Assembly (NCBI GenBank): GCA_014650415.1
Contig: BMUX01000015.1
Span: 1 to 64,000 of the forward strand
Reading direction: 5' to 3'
Length of the DNA: 64,000 nucleotides
From: Streptomyces spiroverticillatus
GTDB taxonomy: Bacteria > Actinomycetota > Actinomycetes > Streptomycetales > Streptomycetaceae
Shown here: positions 44,741 to 54,627 of the stretch, piece by piece
Position numbering within the stretch: the first letter of the stretch is position 1
How the letters are laid out: each line of letters begins with the position of its first letter
Program-made: the position numbers and the translations under genes
Notes under the pieces: model-generated
Database searches by the model: none
What the model saw: the letters and a program-made list of their open reading frames with translations, nothing else
Told to the model about the DNA's origin: nothing

Positions 44741-45469
44741 TCACGCGGCCTGTGGCACCTCGTGGGCCAGCCAGCCGTCGAGGGCCGCCATGAACGCCCC
44801 GTGATGTCCGTACCAGGTGAGATGGCCGGCCCCCTCGACCGACCGGACCTCGATGCCCCGGGCCCGCAGGGACTCCACCGCGGCCGGCGGTACGAAGCGG
44901 CTGGGCTCGGGGCGGACGACCAGGGTCGGCAGGGGCGGCGGTACGAACTCCTGCCCGGCCACCGAGGCGAGCAGACTCACCGAGGTGGCGACGTCGAACT
45001 GCTCCGCCGCCCCGGCCTCGGCCTCCCGGTCCTCGGGCCGCCAGGCCGGTTCCTGCCGGTCGAGGGCGTCGAGCGTGCGCCGCGCCTTGGCCTTCTCGTA
45101 CGAGGCGGTGAGCGACTGCGGGTCGAAGTCGGAGCGACTGGGGCCGAACGGGGTGTCCACGTACACCACCCGTTCCGGCGCGAGGTGCTCCAGGGCCGAG
45201 GCCAGGACGAAGGACCCCATCGAGTGCCCCACGGCGAGTGCCGGGGTCCCGGGCACGGACGCGAGCAGCGCGGCGACGAAGGCGTCCAGGTCGGCGGCGG
45301 GGTCCGCGGGGGAGAGGCCGTGGCCCGGCAGGTCCACCGCCACCACCCGGTAGCCCCGCGCGGCCAGTGCGGGGCCCACCTCCCACCAGCACTGCGAACT
45401 GCTCAGCATTCCGTGGACGAGTACGGCGACCCGGTCGCCGGTGCCCCATGTGCGTGTGTGAAGAGTCAT
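44741..45469 (-). CDS. Alpha/beta-hydrolase
   Basis: 242 residues. HGMLSSSQCWWE forms the oxyanion region, the nucleophile Ser is in GHSMGSFV, and a late His is in GAGHLTWYGHH. It belongs to the general alpha/beta-hydrolase fold. Its place at the cluster edge suggests hydrolysis of an intermediate or self-protection, but the substrate is unknown. Confidence 0.82.
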   Translation of the reverse strand: MTLHTRTWGTGDRVAVLVHGMLSSSQCWWEVGPALAARGYRVVAVDLPGHGLSPADPAADLDAFVAALLASVPGTPALAVGHSMGSFVLASALEHLAPERVVYVDTPFGPSRSDFDPQSLTASYEKAKARRTLDALDRQEPAWRPEDREAEAGAAEQFDVATSVSLLASVAGQEFVPPPLPTLVVRPEPSRFVPPAAVESLRARGIEVRSVEGAGHLTWYGHHGAFMAALDGWLAHEVPQAA

Positions 45470-45542
45470 GCCGGGAAGAATAGGCGCCGCTTTCGCGGGT
45501 GCCTTTTCGATACGGGAGAAGATCCGTGATGGAAACGATAAA

Positions 45543-45582
45543 CCGCCGCCCCTTCCTGCGGGAACACAGAAAGGGGCGGCGG
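45543..45582. terminator. Stem-loop with 12-bp stem
   Basis: CCGCCGCCCCTT at 45543-45554 pairs with AAGGGGCGGCGG at 45571-45582 around a 16-base loop. It lies downstream of the minus-strand YdeI-like gene and upstream of the hydrolase gene, so it probably ends YdeI transcription. Confidence 0.6.
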
Positions 45583-45628
45583 ATTCTTGCGGCAGTGGTT
45601 TCTCGTGGCAGTGGATTCTTGCGGCAGT
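45581..45628. repeat. 16-bp direct repeat
   Basis: GGATTCTTGCGGCAGT occurs at 45581-45596 and again at 45613-45628, 32 bp apart (three helical turns), just after the YdeI-like stop codon on the other side. Confidence 0.6.
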
Positions 45629-45630
45629 TC

Positions 45631-46209
45631 TCAGGAGGGGACTTCGGTGGTTTCCAGGTGATGCACGATCTTCTTCAGCTGGGCCTCCCGCTGCTCCTCC
45701 CCGACCGCCTTGAGCAGGGGCAGCATCAGCCCGTAGCGGGCGGTGCGGCCCAGGAGGGCGAAGCGTTCGGCGGCGAGCGGGTGCTGTTTCAGCGTCGCCT
45801 CCAGATCCGCCGGAACCTCGGTGTTGGCCTGGGACTCGTAGGCGGCTTCCCAGCGCCCGTCGGCCTGTGCGGCACGGATCTCGGCCAGGCCGGGTGCACG
45901 CATCCGGCCCGCCTCGATCAGCGCCTCGACCTTGCGGATGTTGACCATGGACCACACGCTGCGGGGGCGGCGCGGAGTGAGTTTCTGGAGGAAGAACTCA
46001 TGGTCGAAGGATTTCCGCTGCCCCGGGATCCATCCGTAGCACAGCGCCACGTCGAGTGCCTGACCGGAATCCAGCGACGGAATTCCCGATCCCTTCTTGG
46101 CGATTTTCATCCACACCCCGGAGGGCTCCGTGTGGTGTTCTTCGAGCCAGACCTCCAGGGCCTCCTCGTGGGGGAAGTGGATTACCTCGGCCTCGCTGGT
46201 CGGAGCCAT
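45631..46209 (-). CDS. YdeI/OmdA-family protein
   Basis: 192 residues from ATG 46209. The pattern VWLEEHHTEPSGVWMKIAKK, CYGWIPGQRKSFD, FLQKLTPRRPRSVWSMVN and C-terminal Lys-rich helix match the YdeI/OmpD-associated (bacteriocin-protection) family. Its biochemical role is unknown. Some members confer tolerance to antimicrobial peptides, so a self-resistance function is conceivable. Confidence 0.85.
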   Translation of the reverse strand: MAPTSEAEVIHFPHEEALEVWLEEHHTEPSGVWMKIAKKGSGIPSLDSGQALDVALCYGWIPGQRKSFDHEFFLQKLTPRRPRSVWSMVNIRKVEALIEAGRMRAPGLAEIRAAQADGRWEAAYESQANTEVPADLEATLKQHPLAAERFALLGRTARYGLMLPLLKAVGEEQREAQLKKIVHHLETTEVPS

Positions 46210-46239
46210 CGGTGTGCCGTGCCCTTTCCGTCTCACGTA

Positions 46240-46284
46240 CTCACGTATTGCTTGCTCACGTACTGCTTGCTCACGTATTGCTGA
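46240..46284. repeat. Three 15-bp tandem repeats across a stop codon
   Basis: CTCACGTATTGCTTG and variants stand at 46240-46254, 46255-46269 and 46270-46284, with a partial copy before. The third copy contains the stop codon of the FAD monooxygenase gene; loss or gain of copies would change its end. Confidence 0.7.
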
Positions 46285-47449
46285 AATCGGTGGCGCCGTG
46301 CAGCCAGGACACCGCGTCGTGCAGACCCTCGCCGGACAGCGACGCGAGCATCGCGTTGCGCCGTGCCGCGTGCTCGCCGGCCGGGTGGTACAGCTCGCTG
46401 CCCATCCAGCGGGCGGTGAGCGTGGTCCTGGCGGTGCGTTCCCGGCGGGCGCCGTTGTACTTCTCCAGGTGCTGCGGCACGTCGTCGGCGTCGCACTGCA
46501 ACAGGGAGCCGAGCACCACCGCGTCCTCCAGGGCCATGCAGGCGCCCTGGGCGGCGTACTGGAGCATCGGATGCGCGGCGTCCCCGGCCAGTGCCACCCG
46601 GCCGTCGACCCAGGTCTCCACCGGGTCGCGGTCGCAGAGTACCCAGGTCCGCCACTGGCTGCCGAGCTCCAGCAAGTCCCTTGCGCCGTCGGCCAGTTCG
46701 GCGAAATCCGCCAGGACCCGGTCGCGGTCGGCGGGCACGCCGGTGAGCTCGTGGCGGGCGCCGTCGTCACGCGTGACGGCGAGGTTGAGCAGTTCGCCGC
46801 CGCCTATCGGATAGTGCACGAAGTGCAGGCCCGGACCCGCCCAGAGGGTCACCGCCCGGGTCCTGAGCCGCTCGGGGACCTCCGACATGGGGATGACGGA
46901 GCGGTGGATGGTGTGGCCCGAGATCCTGGGCGCACCGTCGCCCACCAGCTGCGCGCGCACGGCGGAGCGCAGACCGTCGGCGCCGATGAGCGCCTGGCCC
47001 CGGAAGTCGCGGCCGGCGGCGGTCGTCGCGGTCACCTCCCCGCCGGACTGCCGGTAGCCGGTCACCTGCTGCCCGCCGAGCAGTTCGACGCCCGCGCGCC
47101 GGCAGGCGTCGAGCAGCGCCCGGTGCAGATCGGCCCGGTGCACCACGGCGTACGGATTGCCGAACCGGGCCCGGTACGCGCCGCCCAGCGACATGGCCGC
47201 GATCCGCGCGCCGGTGGTCGCGTCCATGAGGCGCAGTTCGTCCATGATGTCGGCGCGCGCGGTGACGTCGTCGCGTACGCCCAGGGTGTGCAGGGCGTGG
47301 AACGCGTTGGGCGCCAACTGGATGCCGGCGCCGATCTCGGTGAATTCGGCGCGTCCCTCCAGGACGGTCACCCGGTGGCCGTTCTGCGCCTGGCCCAGTG
47401 CGACCGCCAGTCCGCCGATGCCGCCGCCTGCGACGAGTAGGTGAGTCAT
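46271..47449 (-). CDS. FAD-dependent aromatic hydroxylase (salicylate/3-hydroxybenzoate hydroxylase-like)
   Basis: 392 residues from ATG 47449. The FAD-binding GxGxxG is in LVAGGGIGGLAVAL, the DG motif in LIGADGLRSAVRA, and the GD motif in VALAGDAAHPMLQYAAQGACMALEDA. It resembles salicylate 1-hydroxylase and 3-hydroxybenzoate 6-hydroxylase. Beside a salicylate-forming cluster it may hydroxylate the aryl unit or degrade excess salicylate. Confidence 0.88.
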   Translation of the reverse strand: MTHLLVAGGGIGGLAVALGQAQNGHRVTVLEGRAEFTEIGAGIQLAPNAFHALHTLGVRDDVTARADIMDELRLMDATTGARIAAMSLGGAYRARFGNPYAVVHRADLHRALLDACRRAGVELLGGQQVTGYRQSGGEVTATTAAGRDFRGQALIGADGLRSAVRAQLVGDGAPRISGHTIHRSVIPMSEVPERLRTRAVTLWAGPGLHFVHYPIGGGELLNLAVTRDDGARHELTGVPADRDRVLADFAELADGARDLLELGSQWRTWVLCDRDPVETWVDGRVALAGDAAHPMLQYAAQGACMALEDAVVLGSLLQCDADDVPQHLEKYNGARRERTARTTLTARWMGSELYHPAGEHAARRNAMLASLSGEGLHDAVSWLHGATDFSNT

Positions 47450-47487
47450 GGCTCGTTCCCGGTCCTTTCTGTGACGGACGGTGCGGA

Positions 47488-47555
47488 GGCCGGCCCTCCC
47501 AGGGGGTGTGGAGGGCCGGCCGCTGGGCGCCTCCGCAGGGGGAAAGGGAGGCGCC
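47488..47555. terminator. Two consecutive stem-loops
   Basis: GGCCGGCCCTCC (47488-47499) pairs with 47510-47521, and GGCGCCTCC (47526-47534) pairs with 47547-47555. Both follow the MFS gene's stop on the minus strand, so they separate its transcript from the monooxygenase gene. Confidence 0.65.
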
Positions 47556-47567
47556 GTCGAAGGGGCC

Positions 47568-49022
47568 CTAGTTGGCCGCCGCCGCAGCTCCCTCCGGCGT
47601 ACCGCCGCCGGCCGGGACCTCGGCCTTCTTCGCGGCGGGCGCCGAGGCGACCGCCGTGCCCCGCAGACCGAGGCCGGCCGCGGCGACGATGCCGACGGAG
47701 AGCGCGGCGGTGAACCAGAAGGCCGCCTGGAAGCCGCCGACGGGAATGGAGCGGACCGCACCGTGCGCCAGCCCGGCCAGCGCCACGCCGAGGGCCAGGC
47801 AGAGGCCGACGCCCAGCTGACGGCTGGAGTTGTAGAGCCCCGAGGCGAGACCCATCTGCGGCCCCGCGACCCCGCTGGTGGCGGCGACGGCAGTGGTGAT
47901 CATCATGACCGTCACGCCCAGTCCGAGCAGCACCCCGCCGGGCAGGACCACCAGGAGGTACGAGCTCGCCGCCGTGACCTGGGCGAGCAGCGCCGAACCC
48001 GCGGTCAGGAGCACACCGCCGATGATCAGCGTGGTGCGTGCGCCCAGCTTCTCGGTGAGCCGGATCACCGGGACGCTCGCCAGGAAGACCACGAACGCCT
48101 GCGGGAAGAAGGCGAGTCCGGTCTTGACCGCCGAGTAGCCGAGCACCTGCTGGAGGTACAGCGTGATGAAGAAGGTCGAGACCGACATCACGCCGCCGGA
48201 CAGGAAGGCGATGCCGTTGCCGGAGGACAGGCTGCGGTTGCGGAAGACCGACAGCGGCACCAGGGGCGCGGCGACGCGGGTCTGCACGATCAGGAAGGCG
48301 ATCAGGAGTACGGCGCCCGCGGCCAGCGACACGATGACGGGCGTCGCGCTCCAGCCCTCGTCGGAAGCCGTGGTCAGCCCATAGCTGAGGGCGCACATGG
48401 CAGAGGTGACCAGGATCGCGCCGGGCACGTCGAGCTTGGTCGCCCGGGTGGCCTGGTGGTCGGCGACGAGCCGCTTGGCGGCCAGGGCCACCAGGACGAT
48501 GCCGACCGGGAGGTTGACCAGCATCACCGCACGCCAGCTGATGTACTCGGTGAGCAGGCCGCCCGCGGCGACACCGCCGGAGAAGCCGGCCGAGGAGACC
48601 GCGCCGAAGACGCCCATGGCCTTCACCCGCTCCTTGCCCTCCGGGAACCCGGCGGCGATCAGCGCCAGCACGGCGGGGGAGACCGCCGCCGCTGCCAGCC
48701 CCTGGAGCGCACGGGCGGCGACCAGGACGAACGGCTCGGTGGCGATGCCGCCGAGCAGCGAGGCGAGGGTGAAGACCAGGAGGCCGATCACGAACAGCCG
48801 CTTGCGGCCGACGACATCGCCCGCCCGCCCGCCGAGCAGCAGGAAGCCGCCGTAGAAGAGCGCGTAGGCGCCCACGACCCACTGCAGCCCGCTGTCGGTG
48901 AAGCCGAGGTCGTGCTGCATGCCGCCGAGAGCGACATTCACGATGGCGAAGTCGAGCGCGAGCATGAACTGTGCGGCGCACAGCAGGAGAAGCGGCGGCC
49001 GTGCGCCGGTGGTGCTGGTCAT
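47568..49022 (-). CDS. MFS drug exporter (DHA2-like, 14 helices)
   Basis: 484 residues from ATG 49022 with GGAAGGA upstream; the longer frame from 49097 would cover the operator. LDFAIVNVALGGMQHDLGF, QWVVGAYALFYGGFLLLGGRAGDVVGRKR and many hydrophobic segments match the EmrB/QacA family of proton-driven exporters. It is probably the export and self-resistance pump for a product of this region, controlled by the divergent CGNR regulator. Confidence 0.92.
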   Translation of the reverse strand: MTSTTGARPPLLLLCAAQFMLALDFAIVNVALGGMQHDLGFTDSGLQWVVGAYALFYGGFLLLGGRAGDVVGRKRLFVIGLLVFTLASLLGGIATEPFVLVAARALQGLAAAAVSPAVLALIAAGFPEGKERVKAMGVFGAVSSAGFSGGVAAGGLLTEYISWRAVMLVNLPVGIVLVALAAKRLVADHQATRATKLDVPGAILVTSAMCALSYGLTTASDEGWSATPVIVSLAAGAVLLIAFLIVQTRVAAPLVPLSVFRNRSLSSGNGIAFLSGGVMSVSTFFITLYLQQVLGYSAVKTGLAFFPQAFVVFLASVPVIRLTEKLGARTTLIIGGVLLTAGSALLAQVTAASSYLLVVLPGGVLLGLGVTVMMITTAVAATSGVAGPQMGLASGLYNSSRQLGVGLCLALGVALAGLAHGAVRSIPVGGFQAAFWFTAALSVGIVAAAGLGLRGTAVASAPAAKKAEVPAGGGTPEGAAAAAN

Positions 49023-49087
49023 GGGGTTCCTTCCGAGAGGTGAGGGGTGAAGGGACGAAGAGGGATGAGAGAAGAGGGGCAAGGGGA

Positions 49088-49112
49088 TACCGGTCAAACC
49101 AAGTGACCGGTA
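49088..49112. promoter_or_regulatory. Palindromic operator between the MFS and CGNR genes
   Basis: TACCGGTCA-AACCAAG-TGACCGGTA is a perfect 9-bp inverted repeat with a 7-bp spacer in the 101-bp divergent region. It lies 11 bp upstream of the CGNR start and 66 bp upstream of the exporter start. It probably binds the CGNR protein itself. Confidence 0.65.
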
Positions 49113-49123
49113 CGCTCTGCCGG

Positions 49124-49741
49124 ATGACCGGAAAACCGCGGACCGTACGGCAGCCGGGCGACCGTGAAGTCGCCCCGGGCCGCCTCCGCCTCGTGCAGGC
49201 CTTCGTCAACAGCGTCAACGTCGAGTTCGGCCCCGACGACTTCGCCACCGCCGACGGGTTCGTCCGCTGGCTGGAAGGGCCCGCGGCCCAGGCCGGGTTG
49301 GGGCCGGACGGGCCCCGGCTCGTCGCGGCCGGGGTGAGCGAGGCCGACCGCAGGCGGGCCGTCGAACTCCGCGAGGCGCTCCGCGCGCTGCTCCGGGAGA
49401 ACAACGGCGGGGACCCGGACCCCGGAGCCCGGTCCGCCGTCGAGCGGATCGCCGCCCACAGCCCGCTGGTCCTCGGTTTCGACGAGGCGGGACTGCCCGG
49501 TCTGCGGCCGGGCCGCGACGGGATGGCGGGCCTGCTCGGGCAGGTCGTCGGCGCCGTGGTCGAGGCGGCGGGGGACGGCACCTGGCAGCGGCTGAAGGCG
49601 TGTCACGACCACCGTTGCGAGTGGGCCTTCTACGACCGGGCGCGCAACCGCTCCGGCCGCTGGTGCTCCATGGCGGTGTGCGGCACCCGCTCCAAGATGC
49701 ACGCCTACCGGCAGGGACTGAGCGCCGCCCGGACCGGCTGA
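49124..49741 (+). CDS. CGNR zinc-finger / ABATE-domain regulator
   Basis: 205 residues from ATG 49124. The N-terminal ligand-binding ABATE domain (LRLVQAFVNSVNVEFG...RRAVELREALRALL) precedes the C-terminal CGNR zinc finger: CHDHRCEWAFYDRARNRSGRWCSMAVCGTRSKMHAYR in parts, with four metal-binding Cys/His positions. Such proteins bind DNA near their own gene and often govern exporters; the divergent exporter and the palindrome between them fit that. Confidence 0.92.
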   Translation: MTGKPRTVRQPGDREVAPGRLRLVQAFVNSVNVEFGPDDFATADGFVRWLEGPAAQAGLGPDGPRLVAAGVSEADRRRAVELREALRALLRENNGGDPDPGARSAVERIAAHSPLVLGFDEAGLPGLRPGRDGMAGLLGQVVGAVVEAAGDGTWQRLKACHDHRCEWAFYDRARNRSGRWCSMAVCGTRSKMHAYRQGLSAARTG

Positions 49742-49774
49742 CCCGGGCCGGCCGGCGTCCGGCACCGGCCGCGC

Positions 49775-50920
49775 TCACGGCGCGTACTCCTTGCCGAGAA
49801 CCAGACGCGCCACCGTGAGTTTGGTGGCGGCGGCGGTGCCGTCCGCGAGCTGGAGCCCGATGACGTCCCGCAACCGCTGGGCGACCGGCCCGTCCTCGCT
49901 CCACCCCTGGTGGCCCAGGGTCAGCAGCGCCTGGTGGGTGGCCTCCACCGCCGCCTTGGGCGCCCACCACTTGGCCATGTTCGACGGGATGCGGGGGTCC
50001 TCGCCCAGGTCGGCCCGGCACAGTGCCTCGTACGAGACCAGGCGCGCCGCGTGCAGCAGCGTGGTGTGCTCCACCAGCGGGAACGACACCGACTGGAACC
50101 GGCCGATCGGCCGGCCGAAGGCGGTGCGCCGGCCGGCGTGGGCGTACGCGGCGTCCAGTGCGGCGTTGCCGACCGCTATCGCCATGAGCGCGATGAGCGC
50201 CCGGGAGACGCCGAAGCCGCGCATCACCGCGGTGAAGCCGCCGCCCGGCTCGCCCACCAGGTCCTCGGGCCCGACCCGCAGCCCGTCGAAGAGGAGCCGC
50301 CCGCGGCCCCCCGCCTTGCAGCCCAGGTCGGACAGTTGCTCCCGCTTCACCCGCTCGCTGTCGAGGGAGGTGTAGAAGGCGCTGATGCCGCCCGCGCCCG
50401 CGCCGCCGGTGCGGGCGAAGACCAGGGCGTGCGTGGCGTACGTGGCGACCATGATCGAGGTCTTCTCGCCGGTGAGCAGCCAGCCGTCGCCGTCCGGTTC
50501 GGCCCGCAGCTGGATGCCCGCCGCGTCCGTGCCGTGGTCCGGCTCGGTCAGCGCGAGCGCGACCACGGACTCGCCGCGGGCGATCGGCGGCAGCCAGCGG
50601 TCCAGCTGCTCCGGGGAGCCGTTGTCGGCGAGCACGCCGCCCACGAGCGCGGCGTTGAGCACCGGGAAGCACACCGAGAGGTCGGCCGCCGCCAGTTGCT
50701 CCAGCGCGATACCGGCACTGACCGCGTCGAGGCCGAGTCCGCCGTACGCACGGGGCAGCCGCAGCGCGAACAGGCGGGCCGCGCCCAGGTCGGCGAACAG
50801 CCCCCGGCGGTAGGTGCCGCGCCGGTCGTGCTCGTTGCTGTACGGGGCGATCTTGTCGGCGGTGAACTCGGCCACCTGCTGGGCGAGTTCGTTCTGGGCC
50901 GGGGTGAAGGCGAAGTCCAT
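49775..50920 (-). CDS. Acyl-CoA (or acyl-carrier) dehydrogenase
   Basis: 381 residues of typical length. LPRAYGGLGLDAVSAGIALEQL, LALTEPDHGTDA (flavin and substrate contacts), FGRPIGRFQSV and KWWAPKAAVEATHQALLTLGHQGW are family patterns. It would introduce a double bond alpha-beta to a thioester. It is the last gene of the minus-strand operon with an acid-CoA ligase, so the pair may prepare an unsaturated acyl group. The 45-bp gap to the ligase gene is short. Confidence 0.88.
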   Translation of the reverse strand: MDFAFTPAQNELAQQVAEFTADKIAPYSNEHDRRGTYRRGLFADLGAARLFALRLPRAYGGLGLDAVSAGIALEQLAAADLSVCFPVLNAALVGGVLADNGSPEQLDRWLPPIARGESVVALALTEPDHGTDAAGIQLRAEPDGDGWLLTGEKTSIMVATYATHALVFARTGGAGAGGISAFYTSLDSERVKREQLSDLGCKAGGRGRLLFDGLRVGPEDLVGEPGGGFTAVMRGFGVSRALIALMAIAVGNAALDAAYAHAGRRTAFGRPIGRFQSVSFPLVEHTTLLHAARLVSYEALCRADLGEDPRIPSNMAKWWAPKAAVEATHQALLTLGHQGWSEDGPVAQRLRDVIGLQLADGTAAATKLTVARLVLGKEYAP

Positions 50921-50965
50921 GGAGCTGTGCCCCCTTCTTCGGGTCGTCGAGATGTGCGGGGAGGT

Positions 50966-52632
<1,667 letters not shown>

Positions 52633-52636
<4 letters not shown>

Positions 52637-53610
52637 GAGGTGCCTCCCTGGGGGTCGGTGAGCGTACGGCGGGCGCGATCGGCGATGGCGCGGGCGCTGA
52701 CGCCGCCCCGTTCGAGCAGCTGCTGCTGGCTGCCCGCGACCGGGACGAAGGCGTCCGGCATGGCGATGCGGTGCACCTGCACGGGCCGCAGGGCGCTGAG
52801 TTCCTCGGCGACCGCCGAACCGAACCCGCCGGCGCCCCAGTGCTCCTCCACCGTGATCACCGACCGCTGGCCGTCCAGTGCGTCCAGCAGCGCGGGCGTG
52901 TCCAGCGGTTTGACGGTGTGCACGTGCAGGACGGTCGCCGAAATGCCGTCGTGGTCGAGGAGTTCGGCCGCCTCCAGCGCCGCCAGCGCCGGGTACGGTC
53001 CGCAGGCGGCGACGGTGACGTCGGTGCCGCGCCGCAGCACCTGGGCCTTGCCGATCCGCGGTGCCGACGTGGCCGGCAGGGCGGGGGTGGGTCCCCGGCC
53101 GAGCCGGAGGTAGACCGGCCCGCCCAGGGCGAGTGCCTGACGCAGGAGTTCCTCCGTCTGGCCGGGGTCGCCGGGCACCACCACCGTCATGTGGGGGAGC
53201 ACCCGCAAGGTCGCCAGGTCCTCCAGGGCATGGTGGGTGGGGCCGAGGTGGCCCGCCGACACCCCGGCGTGGGTGGCCGCGATCACGACGGGCAGGTTGC
53301 CCAGCGCGATGTCGAGCTTGACGGCCTCCAGGGCACGCGAGGAGGCGAAGGCGGCCATGGTGGTGACGACCGGGACCCGGCCCTCGCGGGCGAGGCCTGC
53401 GGCGGCGCCCATCAGGGTGTGCTCGGCGATGCCCAGGTTGAGGTAGCGCTCCTCGCCGGCGGCGAAGTCGACGCCGTTGAAGAGGCCGGTGTCGCTGTCC
53501 AGGACGACGAAGCGGTCGTCGCCGGGCAGGAGCCGGGCGATCGTGTCGCGGTAGACCTCGCGGGCCGAGCGGGTGTCCTGGCCCTTCGTGGCGTCCGTGG
53601 CCGTGGTCAT
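52633..53610 (-). CDS. Transketolase, C-terminal subunit
   Basis: 325 residues; pyrimidine-binding and C-terminal domains. RYLNLGIAEHTLMGAAAGLA contains the Glu that activates thiamine diphosphate, and VITVEEHWGAGGFGSAVAEEL is typical. Its ATG overlaps the N-subunit stop. Split transketolases are frequent in secondary metabolism. In the LysW pathway of vazabitide a transketolase adds a two-carbon ketol unit to the carrier-bound semialdehyde. Confidence 0.93.
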
Positions 53611-54506
53611 CGCCTGGCCCCCGCCTCGGCGCGCAACGCCTTGAGCAGTTGTGCCTCCTGCCGCCGCCCCAGCCGGGCGTAGTGGCTGCGGGCCTGGCCC
53701 TCGATCGGGGCGACCCCCTTGCCCTTGACGGTGTGGGCGATCAGCACGGTGGGCCGGTCAGGGAGGGGCGGCGCGGTGAGCGCCCGTTCGAGCATGCCGA
53801 GGCTGTGGCCGTCGGCCTCCAAGACCCGCCAGCCGAAGGCGCGCCAGCGGTCGGCGAGGGGTTCCAGCGCGCCGACCGACTCGGTGGAGCCGCTGATCTG
53901 CAAGCCGTTGCGGTCCACGATCGCGGTGAGGCGGCCGAGCTTCCTGGCGGCGGCGACGGAGGCGGCCTCCCACACCGAGCCCTCTTGGAGCTCACCGTCC
54001 CCCATGACGACGTAACAGCGCCGCCCGGACCCTTCCAGCCGGTGTGCGAGGGCGTGGCCCACGCCGACGGCAAGCCCGTGGCCCAGCGAGCCGGACGGCA
54101 TCTCCACACCGGGGATCCCGGGGTGCGGATGGGCCGTGAAGTGGCTCCCGGGACGGGAGTAGTCGGCGAGGTCCCCGGGCGGGAAGTACCCGGCCTCGCA
54201 GAGGGCGGCGAACAGTCCGATGCCGCCGTGCCCCTTGCTGAGCAGGAGCACGTCCCGCTCGGGCAGACCGGGGAAGCCGGGGTCGTGGCGCAGCACCCGG
54301 AAGTAGAGGACGGTGAGGATCTCCACCAGGGACATCGAGCCGCCGATGTGGCCGCCCTCGGGACTCGCGCACATCCTCACGATGTGCTCCCTGATCCGGG
54401 TGGCGACCTCGCGGAGGTCGTCGTGCGCCTGCGGGGCCGCGAGGACGGAGCGCTCGGCTCCTGCCCCGGCGAGCGGCGGGGTGTCCAGCAGCGGTGGGCT
54501 GCTCAT
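53607..54506 (-). CDS. Transketolase, N-terminal subunit
   Basis: 299 residues from ATG 54506 (AAAGGA upstream). The thiamine-diphosphate motif GDGELQEGSVWEAAS...DRNGLQ and HIGGSMSLVEILTVLYF, LSKGHGGIGLFAAL and GSLGHGLAVGVGHAL are standard. A 30-residue extension precedes the usual start (SSPPLLDTPPLAGAGAERS). It forms the enzyme with the overlapping downstream gene. Confidence 0.93.
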   Translation of the reverse strand: MSSPPLLDTPPLAGAGAERSVLAAPQAHDDLREVATRIREHIVRMCASPEGGHIGGSMSLVEILTVLYFRVLRHDPGFPGLPERDVLLLSKGHGGIGLFAALCEAGYFPPGDLADYSRPGSHFTAHPHPGIPGVEMPSGSLGHGLAVGVGHALAHRLEGSGRRCYVVMGDGELQEGSVWEAASVAAARKLGRLTAIVDRNGLQISGSTESVGALEPLADRWRAFGWRVLEADGHSLGMLERALTAPPLPDRPTVLIAHTVKGKGVAPIEGQARSHYARLGRRQEAQLLKALRAEAGARR

Positions 54507-54571
54507 GCCTGGTCCTTTCAGCGGGGGAGGTGCGGGTGCGGCCGGGTGCCGAACGCGCCGGTGGCGGGGCT

Positions 54572-54627
54572 CAGTCGGGGTGCGGGCGGGAGGTGCCCAG
54601 TCGGGGTGGCGGTGCTCAGTTGGGGTG
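54572..54627. repeat. Triplicate CAGTCGGGGTG repeat
   Basis: CAGTCGGGGTG or CAGTTGGGGTG occurs at 54572, 54598 and 54617 in the 109-bp gap between the reductase and transketolase genes; the last copy overlaps the reductase stop codon. Confidence 0.55.
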
